NCBI GenBank assembly: GCA_905214495.1
Contig: CAJMLW010000014.1
Span: forward strand, 1-42,375
Direction: 5' to 3'
DNA length: 42,375 nucleotides
From: an uncultured bacterium
GTDB taxonomy: Bacteria; Bacillota; Negativicutes; Veillonellales; Veillonellaceae
Shown here in pieces: positions 6,913-15,649 of the stretch. Position 1 is the stretch's first letter. Each line of letters opens with the position of its first letter. The notes under the pieces were generated by a model. The model was not told where the DNA came from. It ran no database searches and saw only the letters and a program-made list of their open reading frames with translations. A program made the translations under genes and the position numbers.

Positions 6913-9900
6913 TGGGGACAGAGATTAAAACAGGGAAGGTTGTAGAACCTAAAATCTATGCATATACTACACCGCAAGTTATTACTAATGATGGGTGGAT
7001 TAAGATTGGGTACACGGAGCGAGATGTGGAGACTCGTATTCGTGAGCAAACCCATACGGCAGCTATTAAAACTCAAATTTTATGGAATCATTTAGCCGAA
7101 TATGTAGATGGACCAGAAAAAGGTCTAAATTTTAAAGACCATGATTTTCACGGTTTCCTAAAGTTTCATGATATAGAACGTAGACCGAAAACAGAGTGGT
7201 TTTATTTCAATGGTACACCGGAGAAATCGGAAGGTTTATTTAACAAGTTTATTCGTCATGATGTATCCGGTTATCAACCAGGGAAAAGTAATGAATATGC
7301 GTTACGTCGGGAGCAAGACGAAGCTGTTACGAAAACAGCGGCTTATTTCACTAGTCATGAAAATAGCGAATTTCTATGGAATGCAAAACCTCGGTTTGGT
7401 AAAACATTATCAGCTTATGATTTAGTTAAACGATTAGGTGTAACAAATGTTTTAGTGCTTACCAATCGTCCAGCTGTTGCTAATTCATGGTATGACGATT
7501 TTGATCAATTTATTGCGGGAACTACCGAATATAAATTCGTTAGCAGTACCGATTCTTTAAAAGACAGATCATCTATGAGCCGAGAACAATTTATTGAATA
7601 TCTTAGTGAACATGATGAGGCAAAACAAATTGCTTTTATCAGCTTACAAGATTTAAAAGGGTCTAAATATTTTGGTGGCGAATACGATAAATTAAAATGG
7701 GTGGCTGATTTACATTGGGATTTAGTTATCATAGATGAAGCTCATGAAGCGGTAGATACACGTAAATCCGATTTTGCATTTAACAATATACATAGACGTT
7801 GGACCCTTCATTTGTCGGGGACACCATTTAAATCAATCGCCAAAGGTCAATTTAGTGATGAACAGATTTATAATTGGTCATATGCAGATGAACAACAAGC
7901 CAAGAAAAATTGGGATAACACGCGTGAAAGTGAGAATCCATACGAAGCATTACCTCAATTGAATATGTTTACCTATCAAATGTCTAAGATGGTTTTAGAT
8001 GTCATTAATGATGGTGTAACTGTTGATGGTGAAAACTATGACTATGCATTTGATTTGAATGAGTTCTTTGCTACTAATGAGAGTGGTGAATTTGTTCATA
8101 AAGAAGCAGTTGTTGCGTGGCTTGATACTTTAACACATAATGAAAAATATCCATTCTCTACAAAAGATCTACGTAATGAATTAAAGCATACATTCTGGAT
8201 TTTAGATCGTGTAAATTCAGCGAAGGCACTTAAAAAGTTACTAGAAAATCATCCAACCTTTGAAAATTATGGAATTGTATTAGCTGCAGGTTCAGGTAAT
8301 GCTTATGAACATAATAGTGATGAGGGAACTGAGAATCTTCGTTCTCTAGCGGCTGTTCGTAAAGCTATAGCAGATCATGAGAAAACAATTACGCTTTCAG
8401 TAGGACAATTAACAACAGGTGTAACCGTACCTGAATGGACTGGTGTAATTATGCTATGTAATATGAAGTCACCAGCTCAGTATATGCAGGCTGCTTTTAG
8501 AGCACAAAATCCATATTCTTGGACAGAAAAAGGTAAACACTATAGAAAAGAACGGGCTTATGTATTTGATTTTGCACCAGAACGTACACTGATTATTTAT
8601 GATAAGTTTGCTAATGATTTATCTATGGCGACTGCTAATGGGCATGGTACGACTGATGAAAGAAAAGAGAATATCGGTGAATTATTAAACTTCTTCCCTG
8701 TTATAGCTGAGGACTCTTCTGGTCGAATGATAGAAATTGATGCGGCTCAGGTAATGACGATTCCTAAGCAAATTAAAGCCCAAGAAGTTGTTAAACGTGG
8801 TTTTATGTCTAATCTTCTATTTGATAATATTGCTGGTATTTTTAGAGCGACTCAAACTGTTTTAGATATTCTAAGTGAGTTGCCTGAAGCATCTCAAGGT
8901 AAAGTTGTTATGGGAAACGATGACATAGATATTGTTGATGTCGATTTAGATGATGATGATAATCCAATTGTTTCAGATGAAATCGTTATTAATAAACAAG
9001 AGGCTTTATTTGGGGATAAATTACGAAGTTCAATTACAAATATTGAAAATACAATACGTAATGAAGATTTAAAACCGACATTGGAGGATATGCTAGCTCG
9101 TGTGACTGCACCTGTTATTACACCAATTGTTCAGGAAATGCAAGAAACCTATGGCCTTAAAAATCGAGCAGCACAACGAATTGAAAAAGATATTAAAGAT
9201 GCCATTAAGACGGTAGCCGAAGAAAATGATAAGGCACAAAATGTTGCTATTGCACATAAAGAAGCTGAATATAAAGAGAAAATTGAAGCTGCTAAGTCAG
9301 AAGAGGAAAAGATAGCGATTGAAAACGAACGAGAAGAAGCAATTAGTGCTGTAAAAGTAGAATATAAAGATAAATTTACGAAAGATATTAGTAAAACATT
9401 ACAGGAATTGCCTAAACAAATCATTAAACAACAGGAAGTAGAAGCTCTACAAAACCGAATGAATAGTGATGAAGAAAAAATTCGTGGTCATCTACGGGGC
9501 TTTGCTAGAACAATTCCAAGTTTCCTTATGGCATATGGTGATGAGCAGCTTACATTAGACAATTTTGATACCTATGTAGATGGAGATGTTTTCTATGAAG
9601 TTACTGGAATCACATTAGATCAATTTAGATATCTACGTGATGGTGGAGATGACTTCAATGGTCATTTATTTGATGCTCCAACATTTAATGAAGCCATACT
9701 TGAATTCTTACGTAAAAAAGCAGAACTTGCTAATTACTTTGAAGATAATAAAGAAGACATCTTTGATTACATTCCGCCACAACAAACAAATCAAATCTTT
9801 ACACCTAAAAAAGTAGTAAAACGTATGGTGGATGAATTAGAAAAAGAAAATCCTAATATTTTTGCTGATTCAACGAAAACCTATATTGATCTCTATATGA

Positions 9901-10175
9901 AATCTGGATTGTATATTGCGGAATTGGTTAAACGTTTGTATAACAATGAATCTATGAAACAACAATTTCCAGATGATAAAGACCGCTTGAAACATATTCT
10001 TGAAAATCAAGTGTATGGTTTTGCTCCATCTGCTATTATCTATCGGATTGCTACAAACTTTATCTTTGGGCCAATTGGAGAGAATGTAAGTAGGAAGAAT
10101 TTTGTGCAGGAAGATACCATAATTTATGTTAAGTCAGGTCAGATTAAAGCGCTAATCAATAAATATTGGTCTTAA
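6912..10175 (+). CDS. Restriction protein: GIY-YIG nuclease, SF2 helicase, vestigial methylase domain
   Basis: A 1087-residue fusion. Residues about 13-105 (PKIYAYTTP, GWIKIGYTERDVETRIREQ) are a GIY-YIG/T5orf172-like nuclease domain. A superfamily 2 helicase follows: Walker A-like NAKPRFGKT near residue 160, DEAH at 275-278 (VIIDEAHEAVD), motif III LSGTPF near 301-305 and motif VI QAAFRAQNPY near 525. A charged coiled coil spans about 758-826. The C-terminus has NQIFTPKKVVKRMVDELE (near 959) and YIDLYMKSGLYIAELVKRLY (near 990), which read as methylase motifs X and I, but the chain ends before any NPPY motif, so this domain cannot methylate. It probably translocates on DNA and cuts unmodified sites, with the upstream gene as methylase. 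Bases 10176-10246 hold a weak hairpin (AACTTAAGAAA / TTTTTTAAGTT) before the next ribosome site. Confidence 0.87.
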   Translation: MGTEIKTGKVVEPKIYAYTTPQVITNDGWIKIGYTERDVETRIREQTHTAAIKTQILWNHLAEYVDGPEKGLNFKDHDFHGFLKFHDIERRPKTEWFYFNGTPEKSEGLFNKFIRHDVSGYQPGKSNEYALRREQDEAVTKTAAYFTSHENSEFLWNAKPRFGKTLSAYDLVKRLGVTNVLVLTNRPAVANSWYDDFDQFIAGTTEYKFVSSTDSLKDRSSMSREQFIEYLSEHDEAKQIAFISLQDLKGSKYFGGEYDKLKWVADLHWDLVIIDEAHEAVDTRKSDFAFNNIHRRWTLHLSGTPFKSIAKGQFSDEQIYNWSYADEQQAKKNWDNTRESENPYEALPQLNMFTYQMSKMVLDVINDGVTVDGENYDYAFDLNEFFATNESGEFVHKEAVVAWLDTLTHNEKYPFSTKDLRNELKHTFWILDRVNSAKALKKLLENHPTFENYGIVLAAGSGNAYEHNSDEGTENLRSLAAVRKAIADHEKTITLSVGQLTTGVTVPEWTGVIMLCNMKSPAQYMQAAFRAQNPYSWTEKGKHYRKERAYVFDFAPERTLIIYDKFANDLSMATANGHGTTDERKENIGELLNFFPVIAEDSSGRMIEIDAAQVMTIPKQIKAQEVVKRGFMSNLLFDNIAGIFRATQTVLDILSELPEASQGKVVMGNDDIDIVDVDLDDDDNPIVSDEIVINKQEALFGDKLRSSITNIENTIRNEDLKPTLEDMLARVTAPVITPIVQEMQETYGLKNRAAQRIEKDIKDAIKTVAEENDKAQNVAIAHKEAEYKEKIEAAKSEEEKIAIENEREEAISAVKVEYKDKFTKDISKTLQELPKQIIKQQEVEALQNRMNSDEEKIRGHLRGFARTIPSFLMAYGDEQLTLDNFDTYVDGDVFYEVTGITLDQFRYLRDGGDDFNGHLFDAPTFNEAILEFLRKKAELANYFEDNKEDIFDYIPPQQTNQIFTPKKVVKRMVDELEKENPNIFADSTKTYIDLYMKSGLYIAELVKRLYNNESMKQQFPDDKDRLKHILENQVYGFAPSAIIYRIATNFIFGPIGENVSRKNFVQEDTIIYVKSGQIKALINKYWS

Positions 10176-10246
10176 TATATTGCTTTTATGAAACTTAAGA
10201 AATACATAATATAGTTAATTTTTTAAGTTAAAAGGAGGTTTAACGA

Positions 10247-11146
10247 ATGAGTGTTGAAAATAGAAAAATCGACTTTTATTCATTTTCTTTTCAAGAATAT
10301 AAAAATAAAGAGAGTGTTGATTTTTGGGATGAAAAAATATTTGATTTGATTTTAAAGTATATAGAATCTCTTCCTATGATTGAGCGATTAGTTAAAGATG
10401 AAAAGTCAAAAAAATCATATTATTTGTCAGATATAGTACATAGTGATACGTCTATTAGATGTCTCAAATTCAAATCTTGTAAATTTGGTCATTGCCCACC
10501 AATTATGGATAGCGATACTGCCAATGAACGTCCAACAGATAAGCGTATGAATGAAGGTGAACAAGAGAATACACATTTAGCTATCAGGCTCGATGATTGT
10601 GAAGGATTTGTCGCACTAGAATCAAGAAAGTCAGGTATTTCTATGGGAACCATCGTACGATATTTTAATGCTATGATAAAAGCGTATTTTAGTAAAAATC
10701 CTAAAAAGGGGAATCCAGACTATTCATTATCTCTTTTTTATTCAGTTGTTCCTATTAAAAACTTTGATAAAGCATTAGAAGATATGACAAAACTAAAAAT
10801 TGCAGATATATATATTGATAAAAATTTTATCGGAAGTGAGTTGAGTAATATAGTACCTGATGATGATCCATTTATAAAGAATAATTTGATTCTTACACTC
10901 AAATCTGAACGAGGTGAAAATTTTTTAGTGAGGACTGTAAAACGGCTCTATAGCAGCCTAGCTAATACGTCAGGAGGTATATCTAGAATTCGTATTCATG
11001 GTACTAATACTTCTGGAGCAAAACAGATTTTGGATTCTGATCTAATAAGAAAAACTCAAAATATTGAAGCTAAATTAAATGCGAATGGATTAATATCAAC
11101 TGAATCTATATTTAGCAAATTGATTGATATTTTAAGGACTTCATGA
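10247..11146 (+). CDS. Unrecognised soluble protein of a two-gene module (possible defence)
   Basis: The 299-residue product is not recognised with confidence. It starts behind AAAAGGAGG and has no signal peptide or membrane segment. Landmarks are DFYSFSFQEY and SVDFWDEKIFDLILKYIESLP at the start, CLKFKSCKFGHCPPIMD near residue 75-92, EGEQENTHLAIRLDDCEGFVALESRKSGIS near 104-134, and VRYFNAMIKAYF. The combination of a 'THLAI...GFVALE...GIS...YFN' core and a partner membrane gene recalls uncharacterised anti-phage proteins (for example DUF6731- or Kiwa KwaB-like), but no identity is claimed. It overlaps the downstream membrane gene by four bases (ATGA), which indicates coupled translation. It follows the restriction genes by 71 bases and precedes a dead insertion sequence, a typical defence-island position. 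Confidence 0.6.
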   Translation: MSVENRKIDFYSFSFQEYKNKESVDFWDEKIFDLILKYIESLPMIERLVKDEKSKKSYYLSDIVHSDTSIRCLKFKSCKFGHCPPIMDSDTANERPTDKRMNEGEQENTHLAIRLDDCEGFVALESRKSGISMGTIVRYFNAMIKAYFSKNPKKGNPDYSLSLFYSVVPIKNFDKALEDMTKLKIADIYIDKNFIGSELSNIVPDDDPFIKNNLILTLKSERGENFLVRTVKRLYSSLANTSGGISRIRIHGTNTSGAKQILDSDLIRKTQNIEAKLNANGLISTESIFSKLIDILRTS

Positions 11147-11685
11147 TGGGAAAATATATATATGGAGAATGGTTACGACCAATAGCTCATTATCTAATTA
11201 CTTTAAAATGTAATGAAATAAGCTATGAAATATGTATTCCGTTTGTTGCTGCAAGTATTGCATCTATTTTCTATTATTCATTTGATTTTGTAATCTTAGC
11301 CTTATTAAAATTAAGAGATTTATTACCTGCTTCACTATCAATTTTAATTGGATTCACAATTATGTGTATTACAATTCTAGTCACTAGTAATTCAGGTACT
11401 ATTGATCTTATAAGGCATGAATACTGTGATAAACGTATTATAGGTCATAAAAAGATTACAATATATAGATGGTTATTGATTTTGTTTTCACACTCGTTAT
11501 TAATGGAATTGATAACACTTATATTGGTCTTTTTATCAGCTTTTATTATTCCTTTAATAAACTCAATTGGTATAGGGATAATATTATTATTTTTGGAAAC
11601 TTTTCTTTTATCTCATATATTGCTTTTAATGATTAGAGCTATGACAAATTTATATTTTCTATTTCGTATTGAGGATAAAAAATAA
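11143..11685 (+). CDS. Polytopic membrane protein partnered with the 10247 gene
   Basis: This 180-residue protein is very hydrophobic. Segments at about residues 28-57, 60-83 and two or more within 107-172 predict four or five membrane helices, with a short charged loop (LIRHEYCDKRIIGHKKI) between the first and second halves and a charged tail (RIEDKK). There is no signal peptide cleavage site. Two tandem ATG codons (11143, 11146) are possible starts; both keep the overlap with the upstream gene. No family is recognised. A small multi-helix membrane protein coupled to a soluble partner fits the sensor-plus-membrane-effector design of several abortive-infection systems, but this is inference. 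No clear terminator is seen before the insertion sequence remnant starts at 11713. Confidence 0.6.
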   Translation: MMGKYIYGEWLRPIAHYLITLKCNEISYEICIPFVAASIASIFYYSFDFVILALLKLRDLLPASLSILIGFTIMCITILVTSNSGTIDLIRHEYCDKRIIGHKKITIYRWLLILFSHSLLMELITLILVFLSAFIIPLINSIGIGIILLFLETFLLSHILLLMIRAMTNLYFLFRIEDKK

Positions 11686-11757
11686 AGGAATAATCATATA
11701 AGGTAATAAAACGGCAGTGTAATATATTTTGTGTAAACTGTTCTCAAATAATTGAAA

Positions 11758-11821
11758 AGAGAATCAATCTTCTTTATGATTAAGTTACCAAGTAAAATTA
11801 CAGAAAGAAGGTTGATTCTCT
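11758..11821 (+). promoter_or_regulatory. Hairpin immediately before the transposase start
   Basis: AGAGAATCAATCTTCTTT (11758) pairs with AAAGAAGGTTGATTCTCT (ending 11821), 18 bp with one G-T pair and a 26-base loop. It includes the ribosome site and abuts the ATG at 11822. Such hairpins in insertion sequences block translation of transposase from read-through transcripts. Confidence 0.7.
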
Positions 11822-12948
11822 ATGTTTAATGGTAATATAATCTCAGTTGGTACTTCAGATAATCATTTAATTTTTATGGATTTATTTCGTATTGAACTCG
11901 AAACGATGTTTAGTACGCTATTATTAGCTGAATTAACTGAGTTTTTATCCTATGACAAATACGATGTTAGTGGCTATAATACGGGTAATTCTCGAAATGG
12001 ATATTATGAGTGTTCTTTGCATACTATTTTCAGTAATATTACCATCAAAATACCTTGAGATTGATTGGGGCAATTTCAGAATAAATTACTTATACCGTAA
12101 AATCGAAATTTTGGTAATCTTGAAGAAATGATTATACAGTTATATCAAAAAGGTATCACTACACGTGAAATAGCTGCTATTATTAAAAAAATATATGGTT
12201 GCTATTATTCGCCACAAACTATTTCTAATATTACTAAAGTTGTTACAGAAGAAGTGGAGGTTACTTTCATCACTGTTAAACGTATAACAGCTCAAAAGAG
12301 ACTCTTCATGTTTTAATTGGAATTACACCATCAGGCGAGAAATATGTCATTGACTATGGCATATATCCTAATGAAAGCACTTTAGCATACAAAAAACTAT
12401 TAGATCATGCAAAACAAAGAGATCTAGAGGAAACGCTCCTTTTTGTCGGTGATGGTTTTAAAGGATTGCAACGAGCTTGTCAGGAAATATATCCAAGAGC
12501 ACGTTTCCAACGTTGTCGGGTACATATAACTCGTATGGTACGTATGTTAAATAGAAAATATGATATAGTTCCTATATTGGTACAATTAAAGTTGGTTTAT
12601 ACTGCCAATACAACACAATTAGCTGAAGTAACTTTGTATAACTTTTTAGAAACGGTGGTCGTCTAAATTCCCTAAGATTACAAATACATTATCCGATATT
12701 ACTGAATTATTCACTTTTTTAGAGGTCCTGAGTCCATTAGAACGTCAATCTATTCCAATAATCTAATTGAAAGATGGAATAAACACCTAAAAAGAGGAAT
12801 AAGCCATAATGAACAGTTTCCCTCAATTGAGTAATTAGATAGTTTTGTTGCACATTTGCAAGTGAATATAATGCTAAATTCTTTGGTAAAATACATCGTG
12901 GATTTGGTGCAGCATTTAGCCAGTTACAAAATATGTTTGGTAATTGAG
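11822..12948 (+). pseudogene. IS256-family transposase, broken into fragments
   Basis: The N-terminal fragment (11822-12058) contains ELTEFLSYDKYDVSGY and GNSRNGYY, hallmark IS256/Mutator sequence. A second frame (about 12110-12316) has MIIQLYQKGITTREIAAIIK and SPQTISNITKVVTEEVE. A third (about 12308-12666) has LIGITPSGEKYVIDYGIYP and LLFVGDGFKGLQRACQEIYP followed by RCRVHITRMVR. Remnants of the C-terminus (LIERWNKHLKRGI) follow after stops near 12760. The segment that should carry the first catalytic Asp, between the second and third fragments, is deleted; the second Asp (VGDGFKG) and the Glu (LIE) remain. It cannot encode a working enzyme. Confidence 0.85.
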
Positions 12949-12985
12949 AATAAAAAGACGTTTATACAAAATTATTGACACTACC

Positions 12986-13384
12986 TTATTGTTATATAAG
13001 TATGTTATAATACATAAAATTACATTATTTTGATTGGTCTTAATTTATATATTTGTATTATAATGCTCAAGGAGAAGTTTTGTCGGGCTTTTTCATGATT
13101 ATTAAAATAGCTTAAGCTAGAAAACAATCGTTTTGCTGCTATAATAATGGTCGCTATAAGTATGAATCCATTTAATTACTTATAAATAGTAATTAAGGGG
13201 ATTTTAGTCATTAGTTAATATAAAACAGTCTTAGATAATTCTTGTCCTAATTATGATATAATTAATACCAAAGTGAGTCATAAATGGTTTGGTCGCTAGA
13301 GTTCGCTTCTAATGTTTATAATTGAAGAAATGGTCTGACTTCACAGTCGGGCCTTTTTCATACTAGTAATTTTAAGGAGTAAAC
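12986..13384. other. Non-coding AT-rich stretch with repeat remnants
   Basis: No gene is seen. A degenerate fragment of the repeat family described at 13252 occurs near 13055-13095 (TATTATAATG, then GTCGGGCTTTTTC), and a fuller copy occupies 13252-13358. Confidence 0.6.
13252..13358 (+). ncRNA. Repeat element copy A: predicted short RNA with promoter and terminator
   Basis: TATGATATAAT (13252-13262) contains a perfect extended -10 (TGATATAAT). The predicted transcript from about 13269 has the conserved AAAGTGAG and ATAAATGG, a hairpin around TTCGCTTCT...TTGAAGAAA, and a terminator stem GGTCTGAC/GTCGGGCC with TTCACA loop (13332-13353) followed by five T. It ends 27 bases before the SF0329-like gene, so it could act as a leader/attenuator there, but copies B and C are not all placed this way. 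Confidence 0.55.
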
Positions 13385-13873
13385 ATGTCTACATGGTCCG
13401 GAATACGACACAAATTAGAAACAGAATATTTAGCACCTAGCTTGCGGGGACATATTCAATATTTTGCTACTTCGTATAGCAAATCGCCTGATCATGAGGG
13501 CAGGGCGGCTATTAGATATAATGGGAAGGAAATTATAAAGGGGAATTATTGGAATCAATATGTGAAGGCCCATCTATTTCCTAAAGATGATACATATGAA
13601 CAGAGAATGCATGAAGCTTTTCCGTTTATAGACAATACAGCACTAGAATTAGGCGTATTTGATCAGCGGTGCTTTTATCAGGCTTTTGAAGAATTTGACA
13701 ATCAAAATATTGATAAAAGTTTGTCTAGTGATAATCTAATTGTACGTACTTTTGCCATTTTAGATAGACGTGTAGGAAAACGTAGACTCATTTCTATGAG
13801 AAATTTTATGGAGGATCAACCCCCTGTATTTCAAGAGTTTTATGCTATTCGTGTGCACCATGAAGGTTTGTAA
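13385..13873 (+). CDS. SF0329-like protein of unknown function
   Basis: The 162-residue product begins MSTWSGIRHKLETEYLAPSLRGHIQYF, with SKSPDHEGRAAIRYNGKEI following. This resembles the SF0329 family, whose members start with W-S-x-L/I-x-x-x-L-E, L-x-G-R and D-x-x-G-R-A motifs. The biochemical role of the family is not known to me. No signal peptide or membrane segment is present, so it is cytoplasmic. AAGGAG lies six bases before the ATG. It is preceded by repeat element A and followed by its own hairpin terminator, so it is probably transcribed alone. Confidence 0.6.
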   Translation: MSTWSGIRHKLETEYLAPSLRGHIQYFATSYSKSPDHEGRAAIRYNGKEIIKGNYWNQYVKAHLFPKDDTYEQRMHEAFPFIDNTALELGVFDQRCFYQAFEEFDNQNIDKSLSSDNLIVRTFAILDRRVGKRRLISMRNFMEDQPPVFQEFYAIRVHHEGL

Positions 13874-13880
13874 ACAAAAT

Positions 13881-13915
13881 ACGGAAGGAACTTGTTTAAT
13901 TCCCTTCCGTGTTTA
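13881..13915 (+). terminator. Intrinsic terminator after the SF0329-like gene
   Basis: ACGGAAGG pairs with CCTTCCGT and is followed by GTTTAG. The T-tract is weak. Confidence 0.6.
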
Positions 13916-13917
13916 GA

Positions 13918-14098
13918 TATGATATAATTTATATTAAAGTGAGGCATAAATGGTTTGGACGCCAGACTTCGCTTCTAGAATTTAATGTTGAAGAAACGGT
14001 TTAACTTCACAGTCGGGCCTTTTTTCATGCGTTAACTCACCGCCAATCCTCGAGTTGATTAGCAAAGATTGGACCCATTTAGGGACCTCACTTTAATA
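13918..14098 (+). ncRNA. Repeat element copy B: predicted short RNA inside a palindromic element
   Basis: It has the same extended -10 (TATGATATAAT at 13918-13928). Predicted RNA runs from about 13935 to 14024, ending in a GTCGGGCC stem and six T. Beyond this, CCATTTAGGGACCTCACTTT (14075-14094) is an inverted partner of AAAGTGAGGCATAAATGG (13936-13953), so the whole 13932-14098 unit has near-matching inverted ends like a MITE. An internal CCAATC/GATTGG hairpin lies at 14043-14072. Confidence 0.55.
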
Positions 14099-14117
14099 AT
14101 ATATCGATGTCAGTTGT

Positions 14118-14180
14118 AAAAGTAAATAGATTAGAGGTTCCTATTGGTCACCTAGGTGACCAATAGGAACCTTTTTTAGT
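14118..14180. repeat. 38-bp perfect palindrome terminator, copy 1
   Basis: AGGTTCCTATTGGTCACCT and its exact reverse complement meet with no loop spacer (14135-14172), followed by TTTTTT. The preceding GTAAAAGTAAATAGATTAG is shared by all three copies (others at 15864 and 17451). Confidence 0.85.
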
Positions 14181-14252
14181 TGACTTTCATAAATTAACTC
14201 AACTTAATATGTTACAATACGATTAAAACTAGTATTATATGGAGAGATATAT

Positions 14253-15599
14253 ATGCTAAAGCGATTATTATTAAGTTCTATTATATTGAGTTCTATTGGT
14301 TTATCTGCTCAAGCTATCGATATAAATATTCCTGGTGCAGACCCCAGTGTTGCTTCAAATGCTTATGAAAATTATGTCTTTACAGATGAATATATAAAAT
14401 TAGATAAGACTAAGATGGTGAGTGAGTCATATGAAGCTAGTAAGAATAAACCGGATATGGTGGAGTATAAAAAAGAAAACTCTTTGTCGGACCAAGAATT
14501 AAAAAAGATTACAGAGAATTGTGCTTCCATGTTACTAGGTGTTGTTGAAGGTAAAACAGATGTAATTTTACATTCTAAACAGGGAGGGATACATTTAACT
14601 ACACCATTGGTATTAGATTATAAAATTAAATCAGATAATCATTATGATTCTACCATATACTCTTGGGATACTCGGTACATACCTTTTTGGGTAAGTGTAG
14701 ATGAGTATTCATCTGAAAAAAGTAGAGAGAACATGGGGAAGTTTAGTGACAATCTTACTAGTTCTGATAGTAGAAAACTTATCTTACAAGGGCTTTCAAA
14801 AAATCAAAAGTCCATTATGGTATTAAAGAAAGATTCAGTACAGGGGATGGGGTTTACTTATCCTAGATTAAGAGATTCCTATTGGGAACAAGCTAGCTTT
14901 AAAGAAAAACAGTCCAAAGATATATACTGGAGTAATATGATTAGATTTGTCTATGAAAAGGAACCTGATGTTCAATATCGTTTAGGTTTTATTATTGAAC
15001 CTAAGGCGGATAATCATCCATCTTCAGATATAGCAAATCAATTATTAGTTAACTATGTATTACCATCTATAACTCCATTAGCCGATATGAATACATATTC
15101 TAAACAGATAATATCGAATGATACTAATGTATTTTCGTATAGGGTATTAAAAGATAGCTTAGTGAGTGATGAAATATTAGAAGGACATCAAATTAAAGTC
15201 TATAATTATAATGATACGATTTTACAGCATGTAGATTATGTTAGCAGACCTACAAGTAATAGTGAGGAGCCGTATGGTTATGTCGATGATATACTTTCTT
15301 TGGGGCAAGACAGTACAGAGAATTCTAATACTATCAAATCATATCATTACAACTTAGTTTGGAATGATGGTATTCCTGGAATTTTTCTTGAACAAGAATT
15401 TTTTGATGGTAGTGGTCTAATGCAATTCATCACACAAAATGATAAAATTAGATTTATTAATGTTATTGAATATGAAAAATTAGATCAAGGTATAACAAAA
15501 GCACAGTTACGTAATATGTTAATCGATGTAAATGTATTACAACCACATAGTAAAAACTCTGATGCTATTGACGTATTTAACTTGATTGTAAATAAATAA
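14253..15599 (+). CDS. Secreted NIPGAD-family protein, copy 2 (divergent)
   Basis: A 448-residue exported protein. The signal peptide (MLKRLLLSSIILSSIGLSAQA) is followed by AIDINIPGADPSVASNAYENY, the same mature N-terminus as copies 1 and 3. The centre is far more diverged, but NYVLPSITPLADM, FSYRVLKDS, LVWNDGIPGIFLEQE and KAQLRNMLIDVNVL keep the family landmarks in order. GGAGAG precedes the ATG. A promoter with the extended -10 TGTTACAAT lies at about 14210-14218, immediately after the palindromic terminator. The next gene is on the other strand. Function unknown; probably periplasmic or released. Confidence 0.72.
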   Translation: MLKRLLLSSIILSSIGLSAQAIDINIPGADPSVASNAYENYVFTDEYIKLDKTKMVSESYEASKNKPDMVEYKKENSLSDQELKKITENCASMLLGVVEGKTDVILHSKQGGIHLTTPLVLDYKIKSDNHYDSTIYSWDTRYIPFWVSVDEYSSEKSRENMGKFSDNLTSSDSRKLILQGLSKNQKSIMVLKKDSVQGMGFTYPRLRDSYWEQASFKEKQSKDIYWSNMIRFVYEKEPDVQYRLGFIIEPKADNHPSSDIANQLLVNYVLPSITPLADMNTYSKQIISNDTNVFSYRVLKDSLVSDEILEGHQIKVYNYNDTILQHVDYVSRPTSNSEEPYGYVDDILSLGQDSTENSNTIKSYHYNLVWNDGIPGIFLEQEFFDGSGLMQFITQNDKIRFINVIEYEKLDQGITKAQLRNMLIDVNVLQPHSKNSDAIDVFNLIVNK

Positions 15600-15610
15600 T
15601 AGATATTAAT

Positions 15611-15641
15611 AGGGAAAGAAATCACATGAGATTTCTTTCCC
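15611..15641 (+). terminator. Hairpin terminator after NIPGAD copy 2
   Basis: AGGGAAAGAAATC pairs with GATTTCTTTCCCT. The tail (CATTAAAT) is not T-rich, so efficiency is uncertain. Confidence 0.55.
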
Positions 15642-15649
15642 TCATTAAA

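Larger units (their letters stand above)
11713..12985 (+). mobile_element. Decayed IS256-family insertion sequence
   Basis: About 1.27 kb bounded by imperfect terminal inverted repeats: GGCAGTGTAATATATTTTG at 11713 and, inverted, GGTAGTGTCAATAATTTTG ending at 12985. Inside are fragments of a Mutator/IS256-type transposase in several frames. Flanking bases (TAATAAAAC and TTATTGTTA) show no clear 8-9 bp target duplication, which fits an old insertion. Confidence 0.8.

Noticed and set aside
11713..12985. Active transposon
   Set aside because: The transposase is split by several frameshifts and stops and lacks the region of the first catalytic Asp.
3595..13000. Whole accessory stretch as a prophage or integrated element
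   Set aside because: No integrase, structural phage genes, tRNA target or flanking direct repeats were seen; only a Bro-N gene and a dead insertion sequence.
13936..14024. Resemblance of ATGGTTTCGAC (copy C) to the 5' end of tmRNA
   Set aside because: Copies A and B differ at these bases, there is no tRNA-like acceptor pairing or tag-coding frame, and three copies would be odd for ssrA.
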